Below are positions 1 through 8,644 of a stretch of DNA of 64,000 bases, piece by piece; the first letter of the stretch is position 1, and each line of letters opens with the position of its first letter. The translations under genes were made by a program, and so were the position numbers. Origin of the DNA: Marinobacter sp. NP-4(2019) (GTDB lineage: Bacteria > Pseudomonadota > Gammaproteobacteria > Pseudomonadales > Oleiphilaceae); contig NZ_CP034142.1 in the NCBI RefSeq assembly GCF_003994855.1, positions 2,914,001 through 2,978,000 of the forward strand, given 5' to 3'. The notes under the pieces are model-generated. The model ran no database searches. It saw only the letters and a program-made list of their open reading frames with translations, and was not told the DNA's origin.

Positions 1-210
1 CTTGCTGACGTCCTTCATCTGCGCCATGGCCACACCAACACGCTGGACCTCCTTGGGGCCCATGTGTTTCAGAACCTCCGCCGCATCGGTCTCACCCAGC
101 GACATCAGCAGAATGGCGGCCTGTTCGACACGGGGAATCTTGCGCTGCGGCTTCTGGGGTGCCTGTTGCGCACCTTCCACCTGACGGTTGGTTTCTTCAG
201 TCATCGACAT
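1..210 (-). CDS. fliG: Flagellar motor switch protein FliG, N-terminal part (gene continues off the left edge)
   Basis: Only the first 70 codons are inside the window. They encode the FliG N-terminal region (AAILLMSLGETDAAEVLKHM, then GPKEVQRVGVAMAQMKDVSK), which in known FliG docks onto the C-terminus of FliF to link the rotor switch to the MS ring. Two in-frame ATGs exist, at 210 and 204; both lie upstream of the fliF stop (197-199), so fliF and fliG overlap and are probably translationally coupled. The middle and C-terminal torque-generating domains are outside the window. Confidence 0.9.
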   Translation of the reverse strand, partial: MSMTEETNRQVEGAQQAPQKPQRKIPRVEQAAILLMSLGETDAAEVLKHMGPKEVQRVGVAMAQMKDVSK

Positions 211-1912
211 TCACCCACTGGCGCATAACCTGGGCAACCCTTGCCGGGTCTTCTGCGATCAGGCCTTTCAGTGCATTCAGCTGCCTATCATAACTGTCCG
301 TGGCGCCAGGCAAAAGCAGTTCATCCTGGGACGACATGGCCTGGCGCAACTCATCGCCACCTTCAATCCCGTCAAGACTACCATAACCACCTTCGGCCTC
401 TCCCCCACGCTCGCTCTTGCCCGCGCCGGAAAGGCTCTTCAGTGTCGGGCGCAGCAGGCCGAGAACCAGTACCAGAATCACCAGGCCAGCCAATACCTGC
501 TTCATCAGATCCCAGAACCAGGGCTGCTCCCAGAATCCCGGCGCTTCAAACTCCACCTGTTCCTCCGCCGCAAACGCGGTATTCATCACGGTGACGCTGT
601 CCCCCCGTGCCGCCGAGTAGCCCACAGCATCGCGAACCAGCATGTTCAGGCGCTGCAGTTCCTGTTCCGGCCATGGCTCGTAGCTGACCTCACCAGTTTG
701 CGGATCAACCACCTTCATATCATCAACGGCCAGGGCCACGGTCAGTCGTTTCACACGACCCTGTTCCTGGCGGATATAGCTTACGGTGCGGTCCATTTCG
801 TAATTTCGTGTGGACTCCCGGCGAACGTTGACCGGCTGGGGAGCGGGCTCACCATCCTCTCCCTCTCCGGCTTCGCCCTGCCCCACCTGCTCCGGCACTT
901 GGCTTTCGCCCGGAGGCTGGTTGGACAATGCACCTGGCACCCCACCGGTGGCACCGCCATTGACACGCTGCTCACTCATTTCCCGCTCGCTGCGAACAGC
1001 CTGCTGCTCAGGGTTGAACAGTTCTTCTGCCTGTTCCACCGAGGAAAAATCCAGGTCCGCGGTCACTTCCGCACGGAACCGACCGTCGCCAACAATGGGC
1101 CCCACCAGGGAGGCCACTCGACGGGTCAGACGCTCTTCCACACGGGTGGTGTAATCGTACTGGTCCTTGATTTGTTGACTCTCACTATTCGCTTCACGGC
1201 CCGTCAACAGGTTGCCGTTCTGATCAACGACGGTGACGTTATCCTTGCTCATTTCGGGAATGCTGCCCGCCACCAGGTTCACAATGGCGGCGATGTGCTC
1301 CGGTTCCGGCTTGCGGCCGGCGAATACATCCAGAAAAACGGAGGCTGTCGGGGTGCGGGCATCGCGGACAAACACGGACCGCTCCGGAATCGCCAAATGA
1401 ACCCGGGCCGACCGTACACCGCGCATGGCAGTAATGGTTCGGGCAAGTTCGCCCTCCAGACCCCGGCGGAAACTGATGGTTTCCATAAACTGGGAGGTAC
1501 CCAGACCACGGTCCTGGTCCAGCAGTTCGTACCCCATGGTCTGCTCGTCGGTCACGCCTTCGGCGGCCAGCTTCAGGCGGGCGTTGTAGACTTCATCGGA
1601 AGGTACCAGCAGGGCGCCGGTGCGCGGATCCATGCGGTAGTTGATACCACTCTGATCGAGAATGGACGTGACATCCTGAGGGTTGTAGCCGGACATATCA
1701 CCGACCACCGGCTGATAGTTCGGCTCCTGGGCCCAGAGCACCACGGCAACGCCCAGGGCGACACTGGCGGCCAGCCCCACCATCAGGCCGATCTGCCGCA
1801 ACAGGGTCAGGCGATTGAAACCAAACAGCAGGTCGCTGCGGCTTTCCAGGTTATCAGAATCCGAGGCTGCCGGTACGTTGGCGCCGGAGGTTTCTGCAGG
1901 TACGCTGGCCAT
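197..1912 (-). CDS. fliF: Flagellar MS-ring protein FliF
   Basis: 571 residues, normal for the family. FliF forms the inner-membrane MS ring on which the rotor and export gate assemble. A first membrane segment lies at about residues 41-60, followed by periplasmic ring-building domains (EPNYQPVVGDMSGYNPQDV and the FRRGLEGELARTI region) and a low-complexity Pro/Gly/Glu linker. A second membrane segment lies near 465-490. The cytoplasmic tail ends in RVAQVMRQWV, the kind of C-terminal helix that binds FliG. It follows fliE by 15 bp and overlaps fliG, so fliE-fliF-fliG form one transcription unit. Confidence 0.96.
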   Translation of the reverse strand: MASVPAETSGANVPAASDSDNLESRSDLLFGFNRLTLLRQIGLMVGLAASVALGVAVVLWAQEPNYQPVVGDMSGYNPQDVTSILDQSGINYRMDPRTGALLVPSDEVYNARLKLAAEGVTDEQTMGYELLDQDRGLGTSQFMETISFRRGLEGELARTITAMRGVRSARVHLAIPERSVFVRDARTPTASVFLDVFAGRKPEPEHIAAIVNLVAGSIPEMSKDNVTVVDQNGNLLTGREANSESQQIKDQYDYTTRVEERLTRRVASLVGPIVGDGRFRAEVTADLDFSSVEQAEELFNPEQQAVRSEREMSEQRVNGGATGGVPGALSNQPPGESQVPEQVGQGEAGEGEDGEPAPQPVNVRRESTRNYEMDRTVSYIRQEQGRVKRLTVALAVDDMKVVDPQTGEVSYEPWPEQELQRLNMLVRDAVGYSAARGDSVTVMNTAFAAEEQVEFEAPGFWEQPWFWDLMKQVLAGLVILVLVLGLLRPTLKSLSGAGKSERGGEAEGGYGSLDGIEGGDELRQAMSSQDELLLPGATDSYDRQLNALKGLIAEDPARVAQVMRQWVNVDD

Positions 1913-1927
1913 GGTTGTGCTCCGCTA

Positions 1928-2296
1928 TTATACCGGCATGTTCATGATATCTTCGTAAGCCTTCACCACCCGGTTACGAACCTGGGTCAGCGCTTCGAAG
2001 GAAACCGAGGCTTTCTCGGAGGCGATCATCACACGGGTAATATCCACATTGGGATCGCCCATTTCATAAGCTGTCTTCAACTCACTTGAGGTTTGCTGCA
2101 GTTCGTTGACACTGCCCACCGCGCGACTGAGCATATCCCCAAAACTTTGTGTCTCGCGGCCCTGCTCAACCTTCTGCGGGCTATCGATACGGCCACGAAC
2201 GTCATTATCCTGCTCAACACGCTGGTTCTGCATCATCTGCGAACGCATGTTACGGATTTCCGACAGCACATTGTTGATATCTGCACGTTCGACCAT
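1928..2296 (-). CDS. fliE: Flagellar hook-basal body protein FliE
   Basis: 122 residues. FliE is the adaptor between the MS ring/export gate and the proximal rod. The C-terminal half has the recognisable family signature (YEMGDPNVDITRVMIASEKA, then SFEALTQVRNRVVKAYEDIM). The N-terminal part is polar, as expected for a protein exported without a cleaved signal. A GGGGAGTGA ribosome site precedes the ATG. It is the first gene of the fliEFG run, with a sigma-54 type promoter about 80 bp upstream, which fits class III expression under the neighbouring FleS/FleR pair. Confidence 0.94.
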   Translation of the reverse strand: MVERADINNVLSEIRNMRSQMMQNQRVEQDNDVRGRIDSPQKVEQGRETQSFGDMLSRAVGSVNELQQTSSELKTAYEMGDPNVDITRVMIASEKASVSFEALTQVRNRVVKAYEDIMNMPV

Positions 2297-2374
2297 AACT
2301 CACTCCCCGGGATTGGCTGCGTTGGCAACAACCCATTGAACTCTGATTCGGTTACCTTTTCTTCTCTCCCATAA

Positions 2375-2390
2375 AGCAAACCACAGGCCA
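2375..2390 (-). promoter_or_regulatory. Sigma-54 (RpoN) promoter of fliE
   Basis: TGGCCTGTGGTTTGCT read on the minus strand fits the -24/-12 consensus TGGCAC-N5-TTGCW with correct GG-to-GC spacing. It lies 79 bp before the fliE ATG, between the fleR terminator and fliE. In Pseudomonas and Vibrio relatives, fliE is activated by FleR/FlrC with RpoN. Confidence 0.8.
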
Positions 2391-2470
2391 ACAGCATTTA
2401 TTTCTTGTTTTTCATTAAATTACAGAAACAAAATGCGATGAAAACCTGGAAAACGACGGAGATTTGACAG

Positions 2471-2492
2471 AAAAAAGGCACCCGAAGGTGCC
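2471..2492 (-). terminator. Rho-independent terminator after fleR
   Basis: On the minus strand, GGCACC-TTCG-GGTGCC is followed by six T. The UUCG loop and U-run are textbook. It begins 30 bp downstream of the fleR stop and separates fleSR from fliEFG, so fliE needs its own promoter. Confidence 0.9.
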
Positions 2493-2522
2493 CTGAAGAA
2501 GGAGAGGAGGAGACAACCCGAA

Positions 2523-3986
2523 TCAGGCCATGGCCAGCTCCGAATCCAGGTCGATGCCTGCATCACGCATCTGGGCCAGCTTGTAACGAAGGGTCCGGGG
2601 GCTGATACCCAGCTGCTCGGCCGCCCGATTACGGCGACCGCGCTCTTTTTTCAGCGTGTCGATAATGATACGAAACTCCCGTTGCCGCAGATCATCCCCC
2701 AGGGCAATCGGGCCGGATTCTTCCGCCGCCACCGCCAGCGAATCGATACCGCCGGAGGGCTCGGATTCATTCCCTGACGGTGCTGAAAGCGACTCCGGCT
2801 CACGCACCGGGGCCGGTTCCACAACCGGCGCACTGCCGTCCACACGGCCAGTAATACCAAGCTCCAGGCACAGGTCCGCTGCATGAATCACGTTCCCCTG
2901 GTGAAGCACCAGGGCCCGCTGAATGGCATTATCCAGCTCCCGGACATTTCCCGGCCATGGGTGGTTCACCAGCGCCTGCTGCGCATCACTGGCGAACTGG
3001 ATCCCCGTCAGCTTCATCTTGCGGCAATGCTTCTTCAGCAACGCGCTGGCCAGGGGCATAATGTCCAGTGCGCGATCCCGCAGCGGTTGCCAGTGCATCG
3101 GGAATACCGTCAGCCGGTAGTACAGATCTTCGCGGAACTTGCCTTCACGGACATACTCCCCCAGGTCACGGTTGGTGGTCGCCACTACCCGCACATCCAG
3201 GGCAATGGTCTTGCGGCCGCCAACCCGCTCTACTTCACGTTCCTGCAGAACCCGTAACAGCTTCGATTGCAGCCCCAGGTCCATTTCTGAAATCTCATCG
3301 AGAAGAATCGTACCGCCGTTGGCCTGCTCGAACTTACCGGGGGAAGAAGCAACCGCGCCGGTAAACGCCCCTTTTTCGTGGCCAAACAGAATCGCCTCAA
3401 GCATGTTCTCGGGAATCGCCGCACAGTTGATGGCCACAAACGGCTGTTCGGCGCGGGGGGATTGCTGGTGAATATACCGGGCCAGCACCTCTTTGCCGGT
3501 GCCGCTCTCGCCGGAGATCATTACCGTGGAATCACTGCCGGCCACCTTTGCCGCCAGTTGGAACATGCGCTTGCTGATCGGATCCTCGGCCACCGGCTCA
3601 TCACCACCGGTTTTCGCGCGGGCCCCGCCCACCACTTTGGTAACAGCCTCAACCAGCACTTTGGGTTCAAAAGGCTTTACCAGATAATCGATAGCGCCGG
3701 ACTGCATAGCGGACACCGCGTGACTGATCTGACCATAAGCAGTGATCAGCATCATCGGCAGCCCGGGATACAAGCGCTGTACCTCTCCCAGGAGCTCATG
3801 CCCCGACATGCCCGGCATGTTGACATCACTGACCACCATATCGACCGGTGATTCCGCCAGACGCGCCAGCGCTTCCTCGGCGTTAGCCGCCTCGCGCACA
3901 CGAAACTTTGCCAGCTCCAGGGTGGTGACCAGTGCTTCCCGCAAGTCGTGGTCGTCTTCTACGATCAGAATCTGGGCTTTGGCCAT
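2523..3986 (-). CDS. fleR: Flagellar two-component response regulator, sigma-54 activator FleR/FlrC
   Basis: 487 residues from the ATG at 3986, chosen because GGAGG sits 5 bp upstream; an in-frame extension to 4022 lacks an ATG. Receiver domain: Asp54 phospho-acceptor and Lys104. AAA+ domain: Walker A GESGTGKE at 159-166 and the sigma-54 contact loop GAFTGA at 206-211, both intact. A C-terminal Fis-type helix-turn-helix (RRNRAAEQLGISPRTLRYKL) ends the protein. In the family, the phosphorylated form turns on RpoN-dependent basal-body and hook genes. It sits 22 bp after fleS and ends at a strong terminator. Confidence 0.95.
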   Translation of the reverse strand: MAKAQILIVEDDHDLREALVTTLELAKFRVREAANAEEALARLAESPVDMVVSDVNMPGMSGHELLGEVQRLYPGLPMMLITAYGQISHAVSAMQSGAIDYLVKPFEPKVLVEAVTKVVGGARAKTGGDEPVAEDPISKRMFQLAAKVAGSDSTVMISGESGTGKEVLARYIHQQSPRAEQPFVAINCAAIPENMLEAILFGHEKGAFTGAVASSPGKFEQANGGTILLDEISEMDLGLQSKLLRVLQEREVERVGGRKTIALDVRVVATTNRDLGEYVREGKFREDLYYRLTVFPMHWQPLRDRALDIMPLASALLKKHCRKMKLTGIQFASDAQQALVNHPWPGNVRELDNAIQRALVLHQGNVIHAADLCLELGITGRVDGSAPVVEPAPVREPESLSAPSGNESEPSGGIDSLAVAAEESGPIALGDDLRQREFRIIIDTLKKERGRRNRAAEQLGISPRTLRYKLAQMRDAGIDLDSELAMA

Positions 3987-4008
3987 GGTTGCCTCCAATG
4001 ACTGTTCT

Positions 4009-5250
4009 TTATTGACCAACAAGCGGCAGGGTCAGAGTCGCCACCGCGCCTCTGTCTTCGTTCTCCAGCGCCGGAGATTCAATGGCAAACCGCCCCTGAT
4101 GGGCCTTCACCACCGCCTGTACAACTGCCAACCCAAGTCCGGTACCGTGGGACTTGGTGGTATAAAATGCTTCCATCAGCTGACCCGCCTGCCCGGCTTC
4201 AAACCCCGGACCGTTATCCACCACACGAATCACCAGTTCGCCGTCAACAGGCGCAAGCCGGACCATCACACGGGTTGCCCCCGCTTCCACGCTGTTATTT
4301 ACCAGGTTGGTACAGGCACCCACCAGGGCGTCCCGATTGCACATAACACGACAATCGTCGACCTGGCTGTCCAGATGCACTTCCACACCGGATGCCAGCT
4401 TCAATCCATCCAGGGCGGAACCCAGGGCGCTGACCAGTGTCGCGGCAGACAACTCCTCGGCCAGCCGGGTCTCCCCACGGGCAAAGATCAACATGTCACG
4501 CACCTGCTGCTCCAGATGCGTAAGACGCGACATCAGACGGGAAGCACAACGCTGGCGCATTTCCTCGTCCAGGTCTTCCTCGCTGAGATGGCCACCATAG
4601 AGAATGGCGGCTGACAGCGGGGTACGAATCTGGTGGGCAAGAGAGGCGACCATCTTACCCATGGCCGACAACCGCTGGGCATGGGCAAGCTGCGACTGCA
4701 GGTGACGGGTTTCTGTCAGATCGGTCAGCAGGATCAACTGGCCGGGCTGGTTTTCCATGGTCCGGATCTCGATACTGACCCGTCGACCGTCCTTCAGGGA
4801 AACTTCGTGGCCGTCATCCCGACGCGGCGCGAAGCAGCGACGAATTACATCCACCCAGCGCTCGCCATCAAGGGGTTCGCCCAACAGACTGATCGCCGCC
4901 GGGTTGGTCTGGGTCACCACACCCTGACTGTCCAGCACGACCACGCCAGCGGGCAAAGCCGTCAGCAGTGTCGACAGACGATCCGCCAGCTTTTCCTTTT
5001 CCTCCAGCTCCTGCTGGCGCTGGCGGGACTCCGCCGTTAATTCTCCGGACAACTGGTTCACCCGGGACTCAAGTGTGCGATAGGAATCGGTGATCTGCCG
5101 CGACATCTGGTTAAACAGTTCCAGCGCCGATCCCACAGCTTCGTCGTCCTGCTCCGGAAACAGGGCAGTAACCTTGTCGTTAACATCCGCCGCCGCATTG
5201 GCCTCTGCCTGTTTTGCGGAAGACTGCACAACAAACTGTAGCTGACTCAT
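4009..5250 (-). CDS. fleS: Flagellar sensor histidine kinase FleS/FlrB
   Basis: 413 residues from the ATG at 5250 (GGGGA upstream); a TTG at 5286 would add 12 residues and is less likely. No membrane segment is seen, so the kinase is cytosolic. A coiled N-terminus precedes a PAS domain (about 92-180). HisKA has phospho-acceptor His206 in SLAHQIRTPLSAA. The ATPase shows the N box (TNLVNNSVEAG), G1 (DNGPGFE) and G2 (GTGLGLAVVQ). It should phosphorylate FleR encoded 22 bp downstream. A sigma-54 promoter lies 68 bp upstream, fitting FleQ-dependent class II expression. Confidence 0.95.
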   Translation of the reverse strand: MSQLQFVVQSSAKQAEANAAADVNDKVTALFPEQDDEAVGSALELFNQMSRQITDSYRTLESRVNQLSGELTAESRQRQQELEEKEKLADRLSTLLTALPAGVVVLDSQGVVTQTNPAAISLLGEPLDGERWVDVIRRCFAPRRDDGHEVSLKDGRRVSIEIRTMENQPGQLILLTDLTETRHLQSQLAHAQRLSAMGKMVASLAHQIRTPLSAAILYGGHLSEEDLDEEMRQRCASRLMSRLTHLEQQVRDMLIFARGETRLAEELSAATLVSALGSALDGLKLASGVEVHLDSQVDDCRVMCNRDALVGACTNLVNNSVEAGATRVMVRLAPVDGELVIRVVDNGPGFEAGQAGQLMEAFYTTKSHGTGLGLAVVQAVVKAHQGRFAIESPALENEDRGAVATLTLPLVGQ

Positions 5251-5317
5251 AAACTCGTCCCCTGACTCACCCGACCACCGGGTCAAACTCTACGGATGAT
5301 TTGTTTTCAGGGAGCTA

Positions 5318-5333
5318 AGCCAGCATCATGCCA
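5318..5333 (-). promoter_or_regulatory. Sigma-54 (RpoN) promoter of fleSR
   Basis: TGGCATGATGCTGGCT on the minus strand matches TGGCAC-N5-TTGCW at all invariant positions except one T-to-G in the -12 box. It is 68 bp before the fleS ATG. FleQ/FlrA with RpoN drives this operon in relatives. Confidence 0.78.
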
Positions 5334-5577
5334 ACTTAAATTTTTGTTTATATTTCAGCAGGAAAGAAAACTCGCGATATGGGAAACGACGGTTTTACGT
5401 CGGCCTGAAATGACTGCGACGCTTCGGGTTACAAACCTTTGACGCCGTTGTTTCTATGCATTTTTTGGTGGTTTGGCTGGGAGTAGAGGGCCAGGGGGTA
5501 GGCCTACCCCTCACCGGACTTCAGACGAGCCTGCCTTTCGAATCGCCACACCCGCGGCGGGCCTGCACAAGGTACAA

Positions 5578-5671
5578 GCCGGGGTGGTGGGGTATGTTTT
5601 TAAAAAGCGCCGCTTGTCTGAGCAAAGCGAGTTGTAAGGCGGTTTTTAAAAACATACCCCACCACCCCGGC
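5578..5671. repeat. Constant-loop/variable-stem palindrome, copy A
   Basis: Perfect 29-bp inverted arms (5578-5606 and 5643-5671) begin GCCGGGGTGGTGGGG and end TTTTTAAAAA. They enclose a 36-nt centre containing TTGTCTGAGCAAAGCGAGTT. The same centre recurs inside two other palindromes (35449-35543 and 49863-49957) whose arms differ. It lies 24 bp after the fleQ stop and could terminate or protect the fleQ transcript, although its U-tract is inside the stem rather than after it. Confidence 0.85.
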
Positions 5672-5695
5672 CTCCCCTGAGTATGACCAAAATAA

Positions 5696-7147
5696 TCAGG
5701 AATCCTCGGACTCCTCCTCCCGAAGGCCATACTTGCGAACCTTCTCCACCAGAGTCGTCCGCCGAATCCGCAGCTTCTCCGCAGCCCGGGCAACCACGCC
5801 ACTGGCTTCGTCCAGAGCCTGCTGGATCAGCTGCTTTTCCAGGTTCGACAGGTAGTCCTTCAGGTCGATACCATTGACCGGCAACAAGGCCGGTGCGTCC
5901 AGGCCCACCAGTCCCGGTACGCCCGATGGCATGCCCGAATCCTCGACTGGGCGGTTTTCGTCGTAGTCGTCCACGTAGCGGAACTTCTTGGGCAGTTCCT
6001 GGACGCCAATGACGCCATAGGGGTGCATGATCGCCAGGCGTTCCACCAGGTTGGCCAGTTCCCGGACATTGCCCGGCCAGTCGTGCCGGCACAGGCTCAT
6101 GATGGCTGCGGAATTCAATCGCAGGGAGCCGCGCTTTTCTTTTTCCATGCGTGAGATCAGTTCGTTGATCAACAACGGTATGTCTTCAACGCGCTCCCGC
6201 AGTGACGGCATTTCGATGGGGAAAACGTTCAGCCGGTAATAGAGATCTTCCCGGAAATCTCCGGTTTCGATCATGTCCTCGAGGTTCTTGTGGGTGGCGG
6301 CAATGACCCGGACGTCGGCGGACAGGGTGCGGTTGCTACCGACCCGTTCAAATGTGCGTTCCTGCAGCACCCGCAGGATTTTCACCTGCATGTTCAGGGG
6401 CATGTCGCCGATCTCGTCCAGGAACAGGGTGCCGCCTTCGGCCATTTCAAAGCGCCCGACGCGGGAGGTAATGGCGCCGGTGAAGGCCCCTTTTTCGTGG
6501 CCGAACAGTTCGCTCTCCAGCAGTTCTGCCGGGATCGCACCGCAGTTCACCGGTACAAATGGCTTCTCCCGGCGTGCGGAATGGTAGTGCAGGTTTCGTG
6601 CAACAACTTCCTTGCCAGTGCCGGATTCGCCGGTAATCAGCACGCTGACTTCCTTATCGGCCACCTGTTGCATCAACTGGCGTACCGCCTGGACTTTCCG
6701 GCTGGTGCCGACCAGGCTGCGGAAAAGCTGCAGGCCACGCTGCTGGCCTCGTTCCTTGGAATGGATAAACTGATCACGGTAGATCTGTGCGCGGTAGAGG
6801 GAATCCACGAATTTCGTGTAATTCATGGGCCATGACATTCGCGCAATGATGCGTGACAAGTGGTCTTCAGACACGCCCTTCAGGGCCGGGTCGCCCACCA
6901 TCAGTATGGGCACGCCATTGGTTTTTCGGCACAGCTCGGAAACGAGGTCGGCGATGCCGTTGCCTTCGCCATTCATCACAGCCATTGCGACCGTCGCCAA
7001 AGCTTCCTCGTCGCCATCAGCCAGCAGAGCCTTCGCTTCTTCGCCCGCCAGGACCTGCTCTTCACCAACAAATTCCAGAATGGTCACTATGTCGCGGCGG
7101 CGAGATTCGTCCTCGCTCAGCACCAGCACCTTGTTATTTTTGGGCAT
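5696..7147 (-). CDS. fleQ: Flagellar master regulator FleQ/FlrA (c-di-GMP-responsive sigma-54 activator)
   Basis: 483 residues. A FleQ-type N-terminal domain (1-120) precedes an AAA+ domain with Walker A GESGTGKE (173-180) and GAFTGA (220-225). A Fis-type helix-turn-helix (ARAAEKLRIRRTTLVEKVRK) is at the C-terminus. LFRS at 141-144 and Arg-Asn at 184-185 correspond to residues known in Pseudomonas FleQ to bind c-di-GMP, so ligand response is likely kept. FleQ sits at the top of the flagellar cascade and acts on the fleS promoter next door. It has its own sigma-70-like promoter. ATGCCCAAAAAT start, GGAGGG upstream. Confidence 0.95.
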   Translation of the reverse strand: MPKNNKVLVLSEDESRRRDIVTILEFVGEEQVLAGEEAKALLADGDEEALATVAMAVMNGEGNGIADLVSELCRKTNGVPILMVGDPALKGVSEDHLSRIIARMSWPMNYTKFVDSLYRAQIYRDQFIHSKERGQQRGLQLFRSLVGTSRKVQAVRQLMQQVADKEVSVLITGESGTGKEVVARNLHYHSARREKPFVPVNCGAIPAELLESELFGHEKGAFTGAITSRVGRFEMAEGGTLFLDEIGDMPLNMQVKILRVLQERTFERVGSNRTLSADVRVIAATHKNLEDMIETGDFREDLYYRLNVFPIEMPSLRERVEDIPLLINELISRMEKEKRGSLRLNSAAIMSLCRHDWPGNVRELANLVERLAIMHPYGVIGVQELPKKFRYVDDYDENRPVEDSGMPSGVPGLVGLDAPALLPVNGIDLKDYLSNLEKQLIQQALDEASGVVARAAEKLRIRRTTLVEKVRKYGLREEESEDS

Positions 7148-7179
7148 CCACGTAAATCTCTTGGAGGGATTTGTGCGGT

Positions 7180-7208
7180 ATTTAAGACTGTAAGAGCACC
7201 GGAGTCAA
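7180..7208 (-). promoter_or_regulatory. Putative sigma-70 promoter of fleQ
   Basis: TTGACT, 17 bp, TTAAAT on the minus strand, directly after the FliT-like gene and 32 bp before the fleQ ATG. The -35 box is 5/6 and the -10 box weak. A sigma-70 type promoter for fleQ fits its class I role. Confidence 0.55.
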
Positions 7209-7218
7209 TTTTATGACG

Positions 7219-7548
7219 CTATCTGGACTCATTTCCTGAAACATTCTGGTACGCACGCGCCGCATTTTTGTTACGGTTCACGCCTTTCAACGCCTGCTCC
7301 GCTTCCGTGCGGGCTTCTGTGGCCCCCGCACTGGCCTTGTCACAAAAAGCCTGGAGGCGCTCAAGACGCTCCCTGACCGGCTCAACGGAGAGTTCTCCGG
7401 TTTCCAGTCGTGCCATGACCGGAGCAACCGTCGTTTTCACTTGTTGGTTAAGTTCAGACAACCGATCCCAGTTCCTGTCGCTCAATGCCTGAGCGAGGCA
7501 TTCGATCAACTGGTCCAGGGCCTGGAGGTCGTTCGGGGCCTCTGTCAT
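7219..7548 (-). CDS. FliT-like flagellar chaperone / small helical protein
   Basis: 109 residues from the ATG at 7548 (AGGAG 8 bp upstream). The sequence is all-helical and acidic, with heptad-like spacing (LDQLIECLAQALSDRNWDRL), the look of FliT-type export chaperones that cap FliD. In related genomes a fliT-like gene sits between fliS and fleQ, and here it directly precedes fleQ, so position supports the call more than sequence does. The C-terminus (NRNKNAARAYQNVSGNESR) is basic and probably unstructured. A generic flagellar small protein remains possible. Confidence 0.55.
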   Translation of the reverse strand: MTEAPNDLQALDQLIECLAQALSDRNWDRLSELNQQVKTTVAPVMARLETGELSVEPVRERLERLQAFCDKASAGATEARTEAEQALKGVNRNKNAARAYQNVSGNESR

Positions 7549-7620
7549 CAATCATTCTCCTGTGGTCTTTAGCGGCCCCGATCCCGGGCGGCGAGTCGTG
7601 CTCGGCTTCCCAACCAGCCG

Positions 7621-8010
7621 TTACCGACGCGCAGCGCGACGGGCGGCAGCGGCTGTAAACTGGTTGCCACGGAACCCCGGGCTGAAATCGTATGCCGGAA
7701 ATCCGTCGTCCAGGCCGTCTATGTAATAACGTCTGGATTTCAGATCGTACGTCACCTCCATGGTAGTCCAGAACACCGGCTCACTGTAATAGCTGATGTT
7801 GTGGGCCTCGGAAACCCGCCAGAGTTTATCTTCCGCGTCGTATTCCTCGGACGCCAGGATCTGCCAGCTGTCTTCATCCACGTAGAACACGCGATATGAC
7901 TGATACCCGTTCGCAGAGTGGCCTCGACCACCCACTCCCGGTGCAGTTCGTAACGGGAAAGTTTGTGTTTTCTTGTTAAACCCATAGGTAGCAACACGGG
8001 GAGGAAATCC
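7621..8010 (-). pseudogene. DUF1329 outer-membrane protein remnant, truncated and frameshifted
   Basis: Three minus-strand frames together spell the C-terminal third of a DUF1329 protein: YGFNKKTQT, then RYELHREWVVEATLRTG, then YRVFYVDEDSWQILASEEYD with LWRVSEAHNISYYSEP. Joining them needs a frameshift near 7970 and a small deletion near 7915, where the family normally has extra residues before RVFY. The N-terminal two thirds are absent, and an in-frame stop lies just upstream at about 8030. Intact members are about 450 residues and envelope-located. This copy cannot make a working protein. Confidence 0.8.
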
Positions 8011-8101
8011 GCTCCTGAAAATGGTAGACTATCGAATTAATCTGAAGCGCACTCTTACTTGATCTCGCTTTGCTCGACCGACACCCGTTTGGCAGGTAAC
8101 C

Positions 8102-8599
8102 ATGGCATCACAGTGGCATTCACTGGTATCACAAAAGCTGTTTCTGGCCAGGACACTGGTACGGCTGGCAGATAGCGATACTAACGCTGAAGCTGACTCC
8201 TACCGGGCATTGCAACGGGAAGCGGCTATTCAGGGTGCCATAGAACTTTCGCTGCGGGCCCGAAAGCTGTTGCTGGTCATGATTGCAAGGCTGTACCAGC
8301 AGAAAAACGAAGAACCCGAGTCACTCTCGGCCCTGGCATCCCTGTTGGGAACTGAACTGCCGGAAGTGGCTGAGTTGCTGGCCCTGGAGCACCAGCCAGG
8401 GAGCTGGTGGAATCATCTGGATCAACTGGAGACGTCCCAGGGTCGGCCGCCGGCGGCCAGGAAGACCGTCAGTGCGGAGAATATCATTGCGATCTCTGCG
8501 GAATCGGGCCCGGATCGATCAACGCCGGCGCTTAATACATTGCTCGACGCGCTCAAACAATTCGCTGACACCCTGGAAGACCGACACAGCGAGTGGTAA
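8102..8599 (+). CDS. Small cytosolic helical protein, DUF6586-like
   Basis: 165 residues with no signal or membrane segment. The N-terminal 100 residues are predicted helical (SQKLFLARTLVRLADSD, then IELSLRARKLLLVMIARLYQ), resembling a family of unknown function seen in Pseudomonas-type bacteria (DUF6586, recognised only tentatively). The C-terminal third is polar and ends in a short helix (LLDALKQFADTLEDRH). The next small gene starts 45 bp downstream on the same strand, so the two may be co-transcribed. No function can be assigned. Confidence 0.6.
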   Translation: MASQWHSLVSQKLFLARTLVRLADSDTNAEADSYRALQREAAIQGAIELSLRARKLLLVMIARLYQQKNEEPESLSALASLLGTELPEVAELLALEHQPGSWWNHLDQLETSQGRPPAARKTVSAENIIAISAESGPDRSTPALNTLLDALKQFADTLEDRHSEW

Positions 8600-8644
8600 A
8601 TCGCAAGTCACGACAGGGTAGGAATCAACAGAAAGGTTATTTGA

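Larger units (their letters stand above)
5287..5695. other. fleQ-fleS intergenic region (409 bp, no gene)
   Basis: No credible coding frame is seen. The region holds the fleS sigma-54 promoter, a perfect 16-bp GC-rich palindrome (GGGGTAGGCCTACCCC at 5495-5510) and the long palindrome at 5578-5671. Enhancer-binding sites for FleQ are expected here but cannot be recognised by eye. Confidence 0.7.

Noticed and set aside
188..2089. 633-codon open frame on the plus strand
   Set aside because: Antisense to fliF and fliE, which match known proteins. The frame is open because of GC-rich codon bias; no ribosome site and no recognisable domain.
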